The position numbers and the translations under genes were made by a program. A stretch of DNA of 64,000 nucleotides from Shouchella patagoniensis (GTDB lineage: Bacteria > Bacillota > Bacilli > Bacillales > Bacillaceae_D), in NCBI RefSeq assembly GCF_002019705.1, contig NZ_KV917377.1, forward strand, positions 2,478,565 to 2,542,564. Reading direction: 5' to 3'. Below the pieces are notes generated by a model, which worked only from the letters and a program-made list of their open reading frames with translations, was not told the DNA's origin and made no database searches. Shown one piece after another: positions 1 to 10,431 of the stretch; positions within the stretch are counted from its first letter, which is position 1, and each line of letters starts with the position of its first letter.

Positions 1-389
1 GATGTTTCTGGTGATTCACCGTTTACAGCTTCTACATGAAGTAAACCATGGTAACGCTCATTGTCTTTTGGCGGTCTTACCTTACCAGACACTTTATCGC
101 CGTTACGTAAATCAAATCGACGGATTTGTGACGCAGAAATATAAATGTCTTCTGTACTCGGCAAATAATTAATTGGCCGTAAAAAGCCAAAACCTTCAGT
201 CTGAATAATATCCAATACACCTTCCATAAATAAAAGGCCGTCTTGTTCTGCTTGAGCTTTTAAAATAGCAAAAATCAATTCTCTTTTTGTTAGTTTGCTG
301 TAATAAGAGACTTTGAACGTTTTTGCTTGACTATAAAGCTCTTTTAACGTCATATTCTCTAGATCAGCGATGCTTACACTTACACTCAT
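1..389 (-). CDS. rho: Transcription termination factor Rho (N-terminal part, cut by window edge)
   Basis: Only the first 129 codons lie in the window; the rest runs off the left edge. Rho is a hexameric RNA helicase that ends transcription of untranslated RNA. The visible part contains the N-terminal helical domain (LKELYSQAKTFKVSYYSKL) and the start of the cold-shock-like RNA-binding domain (EGFGFLRPINYLPS, then DIYISASQIRRFDLRNGDKVSG), nearly identical in pattern to B. subtilis Rho. The ATG at 389 fits the usual N-terminus. Its ribosome site is weak (GGTGG). The neighbour glpX on the same strand matches the B. subtilis order. Identification is very secure. Confidence 0.95.
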   Translation of the reverse strand, partial: MSVSVSIADLENMTLKELYSQAKTFKVSYYSKLTKRELIFAILKAQAEQDGLLFMEGVLDIIQTEGFGFLRPINYLPSTEDIYISASQIRRFDLRNGDKVSGKVRPPKDNERYHGLLHVEAVNGESPET

Positions 390-565
390 TAATAGCCACC
401 ACGCTTCTGTATATATAAATTCATATAAATTCTATTAGTTAGAAATAAATCGTACTGTATTCTACAATCATTGTGTGAAAAGTCAAAGGAAGGTGTTTGG
501 AGAAAGTTCAATTAAGAAGGGAGTTACTAAACTTTATTTTAACCATAATTACCTAAAATAATCAA

Positions 566-600
566 TCTAAAAAAATAGGGGGACGGAATCCCCCCATTTT
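566..600 (-). terminator. Rho-independent terminator of glpX
   Basis: Just after the glpX stop codon the minus strand forms a G/C hairpin (GGGGGGATTCCGTCCCCC, 578-595) followed by TATTTTTTTA. It separates glpX from rho. Confidence 0.85.
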
Positions 601-1566
601 TTATCGGATCACAAGACCTGGTTTCTTTTTCATGCTATGGGTTCCATCAACAAAACGAACAGTGCCTGACTTAGCGCGCATAACAATGGATTGCGTTACG
701 GCATTCATCCCTTTATAACGGACACCTGTTAATAATTCACCGTCCGTAACACCTGTCGCTGCGAAAATGCAGTCATCTCCTCTAACTAAGTCTTCCATAC
801 GGAATAACTTGTTCACATCTTCAATGCCCATTTTCCTACAACGCTCTAATTCATTATCTGATTGCGGGAGCAAGCGCCCTTGAAAATCACCGCCTAAGCA
901 TTTTAATCCCGCAGCTGCCAAGACTCCTTCTGGCGCACCGCCCGAACCCATTAACAAATCGACGCCAGTATCATCAAAACCGGTATTTACAGCTGCTGCA
1001 ACATCACCGTCTGGCAATAACTTGATACGAGCGCCTGCTTGACGTACATCTTGAATTAATTTTTCATGACGTGACCGGTTTAAAATAACAACAACAAGAT
1101 CTTCAATATCTTTGTTTTTTGCTTTCGCAACCGCTTTTAAATTATCTAGTACAGGTGCATCGATATCAACATTACCAACAGCTTCTGGACCAACAGCAAG
1201 CTTGTCCATGTACATATCAGGAGCATGCAAGAGATTACCATGGTCAGCAACTGCAAGAACCGCGAGAGCATTCCACTGCCCATAAGCAACAATATTTGTT
1301 CCTTCAAGAGGATCAACCGCTACATCAACACGAGGACCGTAGCCGTTTCCGAGCTTCTCGCCAATGTAAAGCATCGGAGCCTCATCCATTTCCCCTTCTC
1401 CAATTACAACGGTTCCTTTCATAGGAATCGTATCAAACACATCACGCATTGCTTCTGTTGCAGCACGATCTGCTTCTTCTTTGTTGCCACGCCCCATCCA
1501 ACGACCCGATGCAAGCGCTGCTGCCTCGGTAACGCGGACTAGCTCCATTGATAAACTACGTTCCAT
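601..1566 (-). CDS. glpX: Class II fructose-1,6-bisphosphatase
   Basis: Hydrolyses fructose-1,6-bisphosphate to fructose-6-phosphate in gluconeogenesis, in the cytoplasm. The 321-residue protein has the class II metal/substrate motifs [10 protein letters not shown] (about 56-65) and DPLEGTN (85-91), and a [14 protein letters not shown] block. The start at 1566 ([10 protein letters not shown]) is chosen because AGGAGG lies 8 nt upstream; an in-frame start 8 codons earlier would bury that site. It lies 42 bp downstream of murA2 on the same strand, in a block with tal and fbaA that handles sugar phosphates. Assignment is strong. Confidence 0.95.
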   Translation of the reverse strand: MERSLSMELVRVTEAAALASGRWMGRGNKEEADRAATEAMRDVFDTIPMKGTVVIGEGEMDEAPMLYIGEKLGNGYGPRVDVAVDPLEGTNIVAYGQWNALAVLAVADHGNLLHAPDMYMDKLAVGPEAVGNVDIDAPVLDNLKAVAKAKNKDIEDLVVVILNRSRHEKLIQDVRQAGARIKLLPDGDVAAAVNTGFDDTGVDLLMGSGGAPEGVLAAAGLKCLGGDFQGRLLPQSDNELERCRKMGIEDVNKLFRMEDLVRGDDCIFAATGVTDGELLTGVRYKGMNAVTQSIVMRAKSGTVRFVDGTHSMKKKPGLVIR

Positions 1567-1608
1567 TTGTTGTGTCCTCCTGATTGGCAATTAAGCGATC
1601 TAATAAGG

Positions 1609-2895
1609 TTAAGATTGATTAACTTGATCGATTTCCTCTTTCGTTAATTCTTCCCGCCATATTTTCGCACCTAATTTTGTTAGTTTTTCTTCTAGATGTT
1701 CGTACCCACGATTTACGTGTTCTAAGCCAGAAACCTCTGTGATACCTTCTGCCATCAGTCCAGCTATGACTAAGGCCGCCCCAGCACGTAGATCACTCGC
1801 ACGCACGTTTGCACCTTGCAATTTGGATTTTCCATTTACAAGTGCAGAGCGCCCTTCTACTTTAACACTTGCACCCATACGCCTAAGCTCATCCACATGT
1901 TTAAACCTAGCATCATAAATCGTGTCGGTTACAATGCTTGTTCCTTCAGCACTTGTTAACAAACTTGTAAACGGTTGTTGAAGGTCAGTTGGGAAACCTG
2001 GATAAACAAGCGTTTTTATATCAACGCCTTTTTTCTTCACCATACCACTTACAATAATTTGATCATCCCGTACTTCAACATTCGTACCCATTTCCCGCAA
2101 CTTTGCTGTAACTGATTCCACGTGAGTGGGGATAATATTGTCGATTCGCACTCGTTGACCTATTGCCGCAGCCATAATCATATAGGTTCCTGCCTCAATG
2201 CGATCAGGAATGATTGAATGCCTGCAACCATGTAATTGTTGCACACCATCGATCCGAATCACATTTGTTCCGGCACCTTTAATTCGCGCGCCCATGCTCG
2301 ACAATAATGTAGCAACATCAATAATTTCCGGCTCTTTTGCCGCATTCTCAATCACTGTCCTACCTTTAGCACGAACAGCAGCAAGCATAATGTTAATGGT
2401 GGCCCCTACACTAACTACATCTAAATAAATTTTCGCTCCATAAAGCTCATCCGCACGCAAATAAATGGCACCTTGCTCATTGGTTACACGCGCACCCAAT
2501 GCCTCAAACCCTTTTATATGTTGATCGATTGGCCGTGGACCTAAGTTACAGCCTCCTGGAAGACCAATAACTGCTTTTTTAAATTTGCCTAGCATTGCAC
2601 CCATCAAGTAATAAGAAGCTCGCAGTTTTTTAACTCGGCCATTTGGAAGGGGCATTGCTACCATGCCTTCTGGATGAACGGTCATCGTTTGATTTTCCAT
2701 GTCTACTTCTCCGCCGATTTCACGAAGGAGCTCTGCTAATAGGTCAACATCTGAAATAGCGGGTAAATTATCAATAGTAACTGTGCTGTCCGCCAAAATT
2801 GCAGCTGGAATAAGCGCTACTGCACTGTTTTTCGCCCCACTAATTTGTACACTTCCTTCTAGTGTATGGCCGCCTTCAATCAATAACTTATGCAT
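1609..2895 (-). CDS. murA2: UDP-N-acetylglucosamine 1-carboxyvinyltransferase (MurA2/MurZ type)
   Basis: Transfers enolpyruvate from PEP to UDP-GlcNAc, the first committed step of peptidoglycan synthesis. The 428-residue protein shows the N-terminal SGAKN motif (Lys22-Asn23) and the loop [11 protein letters not shown] with the catalytic, fosfomycin-sensitive Cys near 116; the fosfomycin-resistant Cys-to-Asp change is absent. Sequence and position next to fbaA/tal match B. subtilis MurZ (MurAB), the second MurA copy, rather than MurAA. The ATG at 2895 follows GGAAGGGAT; the in-frame start 6 codons upstream has no better site. Only the choice of gene symbol is open. Confidence 0.95.
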   Translation of the reverse strand: MHKLLIEGGHTLEGSVQISGAKNSAVALIPAAILADSTVTIDNLPAISDVDLLAELLREIGGEVDMENQTMTVHPEGMVAMPLPNGRVKKLRASYYLMGAMLGKFKKAVIGLPGGCNLGPRPIDQHIKGFEALGARVTNEQGAIYLRADELYGAKIYLDVVSVGATINIMLAAVRAKGRTVIENAAKEPEIIDVATLLSSMGARIKGAGTNVIRIDGVQQLHGCRHSIIPDRIEAGTYMIMAAAIGQRVRIDNIIPTHVESVTAKLREMGTNVEVRDDQIIVSGMVKKKGVDIKTLVYPGFPTDLQQPFTSLLTSAEGTSIVTDTIYDARFKHVDELRRMGASVKVEGRSALVNGKSKLQGANVRASDLRAGAALVIAGLMAEGITEVSGLEHVNRGYEHLEEKLTKLGAKIWREELTKEEIDQVNQS

Positions 2896-2999
2896 CGAAA
2901 TCCCTTCCTTCACTTACTGGTTACTCAAATCCGAGTAGCACTCAGTATAGCCAGAGTTCGTTAAAAAAGTACGACTTCCTCTATTTATCGACAAAAACC

Positions 3000-3635
3000 T
3001 TATTTATTCCAATCAGCTAAAAACTTTTCAATTCCTTGATCTGTTAAAGGATGTTTTGTTAACTGCTTAATTACTTTTAGTGGGATGGTTCCAATATGGG
3101 CCCCACGTTTGGCAGCTTCATTCACATGAATAGGGTGACGGATTGATGCAGCGATGATTTGCGTTGGCAATCCGTGGACATTAAAGATTTGTGTAATATC
3201 GGAGATTAATTGAAGGCCATCTTGCCCAATATCGTCAAGTCTCCCTAAAAACGGGGAAACATACGTTGCTCCTGCTCGGGCAGCGAGCAAAGCTTGAGGA
3301 ACTGAGAAAATAAGTGTCACATTTGTTTTGATTCCTAATTCCGTAAACGCATGAACTGCTTTTAGGCCATCTACTGTCATTGGCACTTTCACTGTAATAT
3401 TTTCAGAGATTGCAGCAAGCTCTTTTCCTTCTTTAATCATTTCTTCAGCATCAAGAGAAATCACTTCTGCGCTTACACTGCCAGGTACAAGAGCCGCAAT
3501 CTCTCGAATTCGTTCATGAAAATCGACACCTTCTTTTGCCACTAGCGATGGGTTCGTCGTTACCCCATCTAATATACCTAAATCACGTGCTTCTTTAATT
3601 TCATCAATATTAGCCGTATCTATAAAAAATTTCAC
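3000..3635 (-). CDS. tal: Transaldolase (small, MipB/TalC-like)
   Basis: Moves a dihydroxyacetone unit between sugar phosphates in the non-oxidative pentose phosphate pathway. The 211-residue protein starts [15 protein letters not shown] and has the small-transaldolase barrel signatures [12 protein letters not shown] and NITVKVPMT (Schiff-base Lys region). The GTG at 3635 is preferred: AGGGAGAG sits just upstream and the product then aligns with B. subtilis YwjH; the longer ATG-type extension of 20 residues is not family-like. It follows fbaA across a weak terminator-like hairpin. Confidence 0.93.
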   Translation of the reverse strand: MKFFIDTANIDEIKEARDLGILDGVTTNPSLVAKEGVDFHERIREIAALVPGSVSAEVISLDAEEMIKEGKELAAISENITVKVPMTVDGLKAVHAFTELGIKTNVTLIFSVPQALLAARAGATYVSPFLGRLDDIGQDGLQLISDITQIFNVHGLPTQIIAASIRHPIHVNEAAKRGAHIGTIPLKVIKQLTKHPLTDQGIEKFLADWNK

Positions 3636-3683
3636 ATTTATCTCTCCCTTATGAAAAAAACGGTTACATTTTAAAATGGAAAT

Positions 3684-3713
3684 AAAAGCAGCCATAAGAC
3701 TGCTTTTAAAAAA
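3684..3713 (-). terminator. Hairpin between fbaA and tal
   Basis: On the minus strand AAAAGCAG and CTGCTTTT (3700-3707 and 3684-3691) form an 8-bp stem followed by ATTTCC. It may partially terminate fbaA transcripts before tal. The U-tract is short. Confidence 0.5.
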
Positions 3714-3721
3714 TATAGAGA

Positions 3722-4585
3722 TTATGCTTTATTTGAAGAACCAAACTCTCTCATTTTGCCAATAACAGTTGCTTTAATCGCATCACGAGCAGGTCCAAGG
3801 TATTTACGAGGATCATATTGCTCTGGTTGCGCTGCTAGCGTTTCACGCACTGCTTTTGCAGAAGAGATTTGGCTTTCTGTATTTACATTAATTTTAGCGT
3901 GACCAAATTCAATCGCTTTTTGGATATCTTTTGTAGGAATGCCTGTCCCGCCATGAAGAACAAGAGGAATGCCAACTAAGCCATCAATTTTCTTCATATG
4001 GTCAAAACCAAGGTTTGGTTCTCCTTTGTATGGTCCGTGAACAGAACCAAGTGCTGGAGCAAAGCAATCAACGCCAGTTGCTTCAACAAGTTCTTTACAT
4101 TCTTCAGGAATCGCGTATGAAGCTTCAGCATCATCAACGATAAGATCATCTTCTTGTCCACCAATGCGGCCTAGTTCTGCTTCAACAGAAACACCTAAAG
4201 CATGAGCTACTTCTACAACACGGTTAGTCAATGCAATGTTCTCTTCTAATGGATAATGTGAACCATCAATCATGACAGATGTAAAACCTGCATGAATGGC
4301 TTCTACACATTTCTCAAAGCTTGAACCATGGTCTAGATGGATTGCAACAGGTACTGTCACATTATATTCTTCCATAAGGTTTTCAACTAAACCTACAATG
4401 GTTTTGAAACCACCCATATAGCGTGCAGCACCTTCAGAAACACCAAGAATAACTGGTGATTTCTCTTCTTCTGCCGCCTGCAAAATCGCTTGCGTAAACT
4501 CTAAGTTGTTCAAGTTGAATTGTCCAACCGCATAGCTTTCTGCTTTTGCTTTGTTCAACATTTCTTTCATCGATACTAAAGGCAT
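3722..4585 (-). CDS. fbaA: Class II fructose-1,6-bisphosphate aldolase
   Basis: Zinc enzyme that cleaves fructose-1,6-bisphosphate into DHAP and glyceraldehyde-3-phosphate. The 287-residue protein carries the class II motifs HLDHGSSF (catalytic Asp85, zinc His86), [31 protein letters not shown] and NVNTE. The ATG at 4585 is preceded by AAGGAGG at ideal spacing and gives the usual [11 protein letters not shown]-terminus; upstream in-frame codons are rejected. An extended -10 promoter lies about 160 bp upstream. Order spo0F-fbaA-tal-murA2-glpX is that of B. subtilis. Confidence 0.96.
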   Translation of the reverse strand: MPLVSMKEMLNKAKAESYAVGQFNLNNLEFTQAILQAAEEEKSPVILGVSEGAARYMGGFKTIVGLVENLMEEYNVTVPVAIHLDHGSSFEKCVEAIHAGFTSVMIDGSHYPLEENIALTNRVVEVAHALGVSVEAELGRIGGQEDDLIVDDAEASYAIPEECKELVEATGVDCFAPALGSVHGPYKGEPNLGFDHMKKIDGLVGIPLVLHGGTGIPTKDIQKAIEFGHAKINVNTESQISSAKAVRETLAAQPEQYDPRKYLGPARDAIKATVIGKMREFGSSNKA

Positions 4586-4742
4586 GATCGTCCTCCTTAA
4601 ATTCGCTTGCCATAGGCATGATGGGCCGCTCAGCAATTTCTATTTTTAAAATAACCCCAGCTTGATGAAGTTATGTGCCAAACACACAAATCAGGTTCGA
4701 TTTGCCATGCATACCTATATCCTTAATGCGTAGGTCGTGTCC

Positions 4743-4751
4743 ATTATAGCA
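4743..4751 (-). promoter_or_regulatory. Extended -10 promoter for fbaA
   Basis: The minus strand reads TGCTATAAT, a perfect extended -10 box (TG-N-TATAAT). No good -35 is seen at 17 bp, which fits extended -10 promoters. Transcription would start near 4736, giving a leader of about 150 nt before fbaA. The leader shows no riboswitch I recognise. Confidence 0.6.
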
Positions 4752-4818
4752 TAACTTTTTTGGATGTGACCCTAGAAAGATACGGAATTTTTAAGAAAGC
4801 GATACCACTTTTTATCTG

Positions 4819-5181
4819 CTACTCATTTAAGTTTTTACGAATTACCTGACGGACATCATCAATATCAAACGGTTTTGCCATATAACTAAGCGCTCCATTT
4901 TCCAGCGCCTCATTTACCATATTTAATTCTCCATACGCTGTCATCATAATGACTTTTATATCCGGTTGTTTTTCTTTCAACCTCTTTAGAATTTCCACAC
5001 CATCCATTCCTGGAATTTTCATATCCAACAAAACAATGCTGATGTTTTCAGTTTCTTGAATTAAGAGAGCTTCCTTGCCACTTGCAGCCTGAAACATTTC
5101 ATACCCGTCTTTTTGCAACACTTCAGTTAGTAGCACCCTAATTCCGAATTGGTCATCAACGATAAGTACCTTATGGTTCAT
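4819..5181 (-). CDS. spo0F: Sporulation phosphorelay response regulator Spo0F
   Basis: Single-domain receiver that takes phosphate from sporulation kinases and passes it to Spo0B, then Spo0A. The 120-residue protein has the acidic pocket DDQ at 9-11, the phosphoacceptor Asp53 in [11 protein letters not shown], the switch Thr81 in MMTAYGE and Lys103 in AKPFD. There is no output domain, as expected. The ATG at 5181 follows GAAGGGGGAAG. A sigma-H-like promoter lies 40-65 bp upstream. ywjG is divergent. Secure. Confidence 0.96.
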   Translation of the reverse strand: MNHKVLIVDDQFGIRVLLTEVLQKDGYEMFQAASGKEALLIQETENISIVLLDMKIPGMDGVEILKRLKEKQPDIKVIMMTAYGELNMVNEALENGALSYMAKPFDIDDVRQVIRKNLNE

Positions 5182-5220
5182 TTTCTTCCCCCTTCACACA
5201 TACGCTCATTATTTATATTA

Positions 5221-5247
5221 ATTCGCGCTTTTTCGTGCTTTCCCTCT
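5221..5247 (-). promoter_or_regulatory. Possible sigma-H promoter of spo0F
   Basis: On the minus strand AGAGGGAAA (5239-5247) and GCGAATTAA (from 5226) resemble the sigma-H -35 (RnAGGAwWW) and -10 (RnnGAAT) elements at near-normal spacing. In B. subtilis spo0F is transcribed by sigma-H. The -10 purine is off by one position, so this is tentative. Confidence 0.4.
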
Positions 5248-5332
5248 ATTTATTTGCAATCTGTCAAACAGACATCTACAATAAAAGGCAAACTTAAGGC
5301 AGACTTGCCTACTTTTGAAAGGACCATGTGCA

Positions 5333-5851
5333 ATGCATAAAATATACACAACCCAATTATTTGGTTTGTTTAAAAACATCAATGAAAAACAAGAGGATCT
5401 TCTTGAAGATGCTGGTCGTTTACTTGCTCAAGCTATTGTCATGCAAGGAACGATTTATGTCAAAGGCTTCGACCAATTAAAAGCATTGGAGGAGGCAGCA
5501 ACAGGGGGATATGACGCTTTGCCTCAAGCAGAAATTCTGAATCAGCAAGGCCTTGGGCCCGAGGATCGACTCCTTCTCTTTGCCCCAGATGCCACAGATG
5601 ATCGAGTTACTAACCTTTTAGACGTTTGTACTAAAACGAATACACCTGCAATTGTCGTTTCATCTGCTACTGTCTTTGGTATTACAGAACTAGAAAACTG
5701 CGACTTATTTCTTGATACTGGTGTAAAAGATGGTCTTATCCCTGATGACGACGGAAATCGCATCGGCCACCCAGGCACCATTGTCGCTTTGTTTATCGCA
5801 CAACATCTCTGCTTAACAATCACCGATATTCTCTCTGAACTAAACGATTAA
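5333..5851 (+). CDS. ywjG: DUF2529 family protein (YwjG), SIS-like fold
   Basis: Conserved Bacillaceae protein of unknown role, 172 residues. The sequence suggests a sugar-phosphate-isomerase-like alpha/beta fold: a helical N-terminus (FKNINEKQEDLLEDAGRLLAQAI), a glycine-bearing strand-loop (TIYVKGFDQLKALE), and a C-terminal IGHPGTIVALFIAQH segment. It lies between spo0F and pyrG, its fixed location in Bacillus. The ATG at 5333 follows GAAAGGA; a TTG six codons upstream would overlap that site. I infer no specific reaction. Confidence 0.88.
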   Translation: MHKIYTTQLFGLFKNINEKQEDLLEDAGRLLAQAIVMQGTIYVKGFDQLKALEEAATGGYDALPQAEILNQQGLGPEDRLLLFAPDATDDRVTNLLDVCTKTNTPAIVVSSATVFGITELENCDLFLDTGVKDGLIPDDDGNRIGHPGTIVALFIAQHLCLTITDILSELND

Positions 5852-5880
5852 AGTAGGTAACCCCTACTTTAATCGATTTT
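5845..5880 (+). terminator. Terminator of ywjG, overlapping its stop codon
   Basis: A perfect 13-bp inverted repeat (CGATTAAAGTAGG at 5845-5857 and its complement at 5863-5875) with a 5-nt loop, followed by ATTTT. The left arm contains the ywjG stop codon. Confidence 0.75.
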
Positions 5881-6068
5881 AGCAACTATGCATTTACACA
5901 GACCAATGGTCCCCCTTCCGCTTTCCTATCCCCGAATTTCTACTTGTTGAGACTTTGTTGTTGAAGGGACACGATCATCTCAACTGACTCTCGATCGATC
6001 CATATCATAATGCTTCTACCTATAACCACAAAAAAGTGAAAGTAAACATTTTCCTCATCTTTTTAACA

Positions 6069-6105
6069 CAAAAAAGCAGTCGCGTCTCTATCAAGCCGCA
6101 ACTGC
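6069..6105 (-). terminator. Terminator of pyrG
   Basis: The minus strand downstream of the pyrG stop forms GCAGTTGCG/CGCGACTGC with a roughly 12-nt loop, followed by TTTTTT. Confidence 0.85.
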
Positions 6106-6115
6106 CTTCTATTGA

Positions 6116-7744
<1,629 letters not shown>

Positions 7745-7778
7745 TTAAGGGGATGCTCCATTTTATCGTTGATCTATC

Positions 7779-7833
7779 AAAAAAAAAAACAAAAGTGGCA
7801 CCTCACCCACGAAGAATGGGGCGCACTTTTGTT
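7779..7833 (-). terminator. pyrG leader attenuator
   Basis: In the pyrG leader the minus strand has ACAAAAGTG...CACTTTTGT arms followed by eleven T residues. The 5' arm continues into the C-rich stretch GCGCCCCATTC, which could pair with a poly-G 5' end instead. This matches B. subtilis pyrG attenuation, where low CTP makes RNA polymerase add extra G residues at the GGGC start and the poly-G tract blocks the terminator. Confidence 0.75.
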
Positions 7834-7866
7834 TATAATCTCCATTATATAAGCTCATAATGAGCC

Positions 7867-7903
7867 CAAAAATGATTTTACCTAGTTCACATCAAGAAGT
7901 CAA
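7867..7903 (-). promoter_or_regulatory. pyrG promoter with GGGC start
   Basis: The minus strand has TTGACT (7898-7903), a 17-bp spacer, TAAAAT (7875-7880), then seven bases to GGGCTC at 7867. The initial GGGC is what CTP-sensitive reiterative transcription needs. The first transcribed bases also form a small hairpin (GCTCA-TTA-TGAGC). Confidence 0.75.
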
Positions 7904-7911
7904 GCTGACAA

Positions 7912-8424
7912 TTAATCTTCTTCTTCTTCAGAATGCTCTTCATCTTCATCAAAATCTGGAAGACTATCATCATCGTCATCTTTATCATCAAACTCATCGT
8001 CGTCGTCCTGATCCTCTTCATCGGCTAGCTCATCTAGCTCATCTTCCAAGTCCTCGAACTCATCTTCCTCGACGTCATTATCGAAGACATACTCGTCATC
8101 GTCATCATTTTTTGATTTACGACGCTTTGCCGGTATCGCAGAGATAGTAATTTCTTCTTCTGACTGTTCATGAGGGTACCACGCTTTCAGTCCCCATTTA
8201 TTGTCACCAAGAGTAAGAAAACGACCATCAATATTTAAATCCGTATATAGAAATGAAATGCGCGCGTCCATTTCTGTCTTAGACAAACCTTTTATCTTCG
8301 CTACCGCTTCAAGCAAGTCGTAGAAATTATAAGGCTGTCTTTTATCAACCATTAATGCATACGCCGTTTCTACCATTGACATTTCATTCAGGTCTTCTTT
8401 TTTTAAGGATTGCAAATCAACCAC
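7912..8424 (-). CDS. rpoE: RNA polymerase delta subunit
   Basis: Gram-positive-specific RNA polymerase subunit that increases polymerase recycling and promoter selectivity. The 170-residue protein has a folded N-terminal HARE-type domain (about 1-90, ending in [25 protein letters not shown]) and a disordered tail made almost wholly of Asp and Glu, as in B. subtilis RpoE (173 residues). The GTG at 8424 makes the N-terminus match the family length and follows GAAAGGG, although with a long 11-nt spacing; an ATG 10 codons upstream is the alternative. It lies immediately upstream of the pyrG promoter. Confidence 0.93.
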   Translation of the reverse strand: MVDLQSLKKEDLNEMSMVETAYALMVDKRQPYNFYDLLEAVAKIKGLSKTEMDARISFLYTDLNIDGRFLTLGDNKWGLKAWYPHEQSEEEITISAIPAKRRKSKNDDDDEYVFDNDVEEDEFEDLEDELDELADEEDQDDDDEFDDKDDDDDSLPDFDEDEEHSEEEED

Positions 8425-8559
8425 AACCGAGCACGCCCTTTCCATCTTAACCAATTTGTTCTCACATCTCTATTGTAAGCCATCAGTTGATAAAATCATA
8501 CGTCCCATTATAAACATATTTCATCTTTATTGCTAGTTAAAATCCGCTCCCTCACATTC

Positions 8560-8590
8560 GAAAAGCCGCAGTCTGCAAAACCTGCGGCAA
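8560..8590 (-). terminator. Terminator after the TetR gene
   Basis: The minus strand has GCCGCAG/CTGCGGC arms (8565-8571, 8582-8588) followed by TTTT. It closes the fatty-acid operon just past the regulator gene. Confidence 0.85.
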
Positions 8591-8591
8591 C

Positions 8592-9212
8592 TTAAGGCAA
8601 ATATGCAGTTAGTAACTGCTTTGTTTGTTGTTCTGTAAAAGCTTCAAGATCTAGCACACTTTGCAGTGCCCACCTACGAAACGTCCACATTTGACCCATT
8701 ACAAGAATCGTATGCGCCAATAGATGTTGATCTTTGCTTGATATCAGTAATTCCCCACTATTTGCACAATCAAAAATTAACGTTTCCATCATTTCAACCA
8801 TTTCCAATTCTTTCTTTAATACATAAGGCAAGGTTTCTTTTGGCAACGATTTTGTTTCTTGATACATAACAAGCACTTCTTCTTGCATATCGTTCACAAC
8901 CGAAAAATAGGCATGAATCGCTTTTTTTAATCGTTCTAGAGCCGTACCGGTTGTGTCTAGTTGGACTCTCACTTTTTCTGTTACCTCATCATAGATCGAA
9001 TCACAAACGAGGTAGAGAACATCTTCTTTCGCACCAATGTATTCATATAATGTGCCAATGCTAAACCCAGACTCCTTGGCTATTTCTCTCGTTGTTGTTC
9101 GGTGAAACCCTTTTTCAATAAATAAATGCACAGCACCTTTAATCATTTGTTCCCGACGCTTTTTTACTAATTGTTGATCCTTTACCATTGACGGAACGAT
9201 TTTTTTTGACAT
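8592..9212 (-). CDS. TetR-family regulator of the fatty-acid oxidation operon
   Basis: Predicted acyl-CoA- or fatty-acid-responsive repressor, 206 residues. The N-terminal helix-turn-helix is clear (AVHLFIEKGFHRTTTREIAKESGFSIGTLYEYIGAKEDVL, about 26-65; first half only suffices to recognise TetR). The C-terminal ligand domain is diverged. The start at 9212 is chosen from a weak AGTAGG site; an ATG at 9272 would add 20 basic residues and cannot be excluded. It is the last gene of the operon. It is not a close match to B. subtilis FadR (YsiA), so I leave the symbol empty. Likely operators are at 12474 and 14671. Confidence 0.85.
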   Translation of the reverse strand: MSKKIVPSMVKDQQLVKKRREQMIKGAVHLFIEKGFHRTTTREIAKESGFSIGTLYEYIGAKEDVLYLVCDSIYDEVTEKVRVQLDTTGTALERLKKAIHAYFSVVNDMQEEVLVMYQETKSLPKETLPYVLKKELEMVEMMETLIFDCANSGELLISSKDQHLLAHTILVMGQMWTFRRWALQSVLDLEAFTEQQTKQLLTAYLP

Positions 9213-9288
9213 TCTTTTTGTACCTACTTCCCGCTGCTTTCTTCGTTTTTTTGTTATCTTAACACGAAGATGCATCCGTTGCACGAAG

Positions 9289-10431
9289 CTAGACGGTTAA
9301 ATGCCTGGCAATGACCATTTGCTGAATTTCACTCGTACCTTCATAAATCTCGCACACTTTTGCATCTCGGAAGTACCGTTCTACCGGATATTCTTTCATA
9401 TAGCCGTAACCGCCATACACTTGAATCGCTTTTGTTGCCACATCCATCGCTATTCTAGATGAAAATAACTTAGCCATAGAAGCTTCCTTCGCACACGGAA
9501 GATTACGCTCTTTTAATTGAGCGGCAGCGTATGTTAACTGTTTTGCCGCTTCCGTATCCGTGGCCATATCGGCGAGCTTAAATGCTAAACCTTGATGTTC
9601 AAGTAACTTCTTACCGAATTGCTTGCGTTCATTTGCATAACCACTTGCTGCTTCTAAGGCTGCTTCTGCAATTCCAAGGGATTGTGCTGCTATACCAATC
9701 CGACCTGAATTTAAGTTCGAGAGCGCGATCTTTAACCCTTCTCCTTCATTGCCAAGCAATTGGTCTGACGATACTTTACAATTTTCGAATAATACTTCTG
9801 TTGTCGTTGATCCATACAAGCCAAGTTTCTTTTCTTTTTTGCCAATGATTAACCCTTCTGTATTTTCTTCGACAATAAAACAAGAAATCCCTCTAGAACC
9901 CGCAGCTGAATCGGTTACAGCAAAAACGATATAGGTCCCCGCTTCGCCCCCATTCGTAATAAATACTTTTGCCCCATTTAAAATATAGCCGTCCCCGTCT
10001 TTTTCAGCTTTTGTTCGCAAGGACTTTGCATCACTTCCGGCATTGGGTTCCGTTAAGCAGAAAGCACCAATCATTTCTCCTGAAGCAAGCTTTGGAACGT
10101 ATTTCTGCTTTTGCTCCTCTGTCCCGTATAATACAATCGGCACTGTTCCAACCGATGTATGAACACTCATAATTAGCCCGATTGCAGCACTTACTTTTGA
10201 TACTTCATGGACAGCAATTATATAAGAAACAAAATCCATTCCAGAGCCGCCATACTTCTCTGGAATTGGGACACCCATTAAACCAAGATCTCCCATTTTT
10301 TTGATTACCTCGCGTGGAAAGTGCTCTTTTTCTTCCATCTGTTCTACAGCAGGAAAAATTTGTTCTTTAGCAAATTCACGCACCATTTTTTGCATCATTA
10401 ATTGTTCTTCATTGAACAAAATACTACTCAT
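9289..10431 (-). CDS. acdA: Acyl-CoA dehydrogenase
   Basis: FAD enzyme for the first oxidation step of beta-oxidation. The 380-residue protein has the full family layout: N-terminal helical domain, FCLTEPNAGSD (FAD-binding strand), ITNGGEAGTYIVFAV, RKQFGKKLLEHQG, and the C-terminal IYEGTSEIQ with the catalytic Glu. The ATG at 10431 overlaps the end of the hydroxyacyl-CoA dehydrogenase gene by 8 bp and has AGGGGG nine bases upstream, so the two are translationally coupled. B. subtilis AcdA sits in the equivalent fadF-acdA-rpoE position. Confidence 0.94.
   Translation of the reverse strand: MSSILFNEEQLMMQKMVREFAKEQIFPAVEQMEEKEHFPREVIKKMGDLGLMGVPIPEKYGGSGMDFVSYIIAVHEVSKVSAAIGLIMSVHTSVGTVPIVLYGTEEQKQKYVPKLASGEMIGAFCLTEPNAGSDAKSLRTKAEKDGDGYILNGAKVFITNGGEAGTYIVFAVTDSAAGSRGISCFIVEENTEGLIIGKKEKKLGLYGSTTTEVLFENCKVSSDQLLGNEGEGLKIALSNLNSGRIGIAAQSLGIAEAALEAASGYANERKQFGKKLLEHQGLAFKLADMATDTEAAKQLTYAAAQLKERNLPCAKEASMAKLFSSRIAMDVATKAIQVYGGYGYMKEYPVERYFRDAKVCEIYEGTSEIQQMVIARHLTV

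Noticed and set aside
7860-8147. His/Leu-rich plus-strand ORF opposite rpoE
   Set aside because: It is the antisense of the Asp/Glu codon run of the delta subunit tail; no ribosome site and extreme composition.
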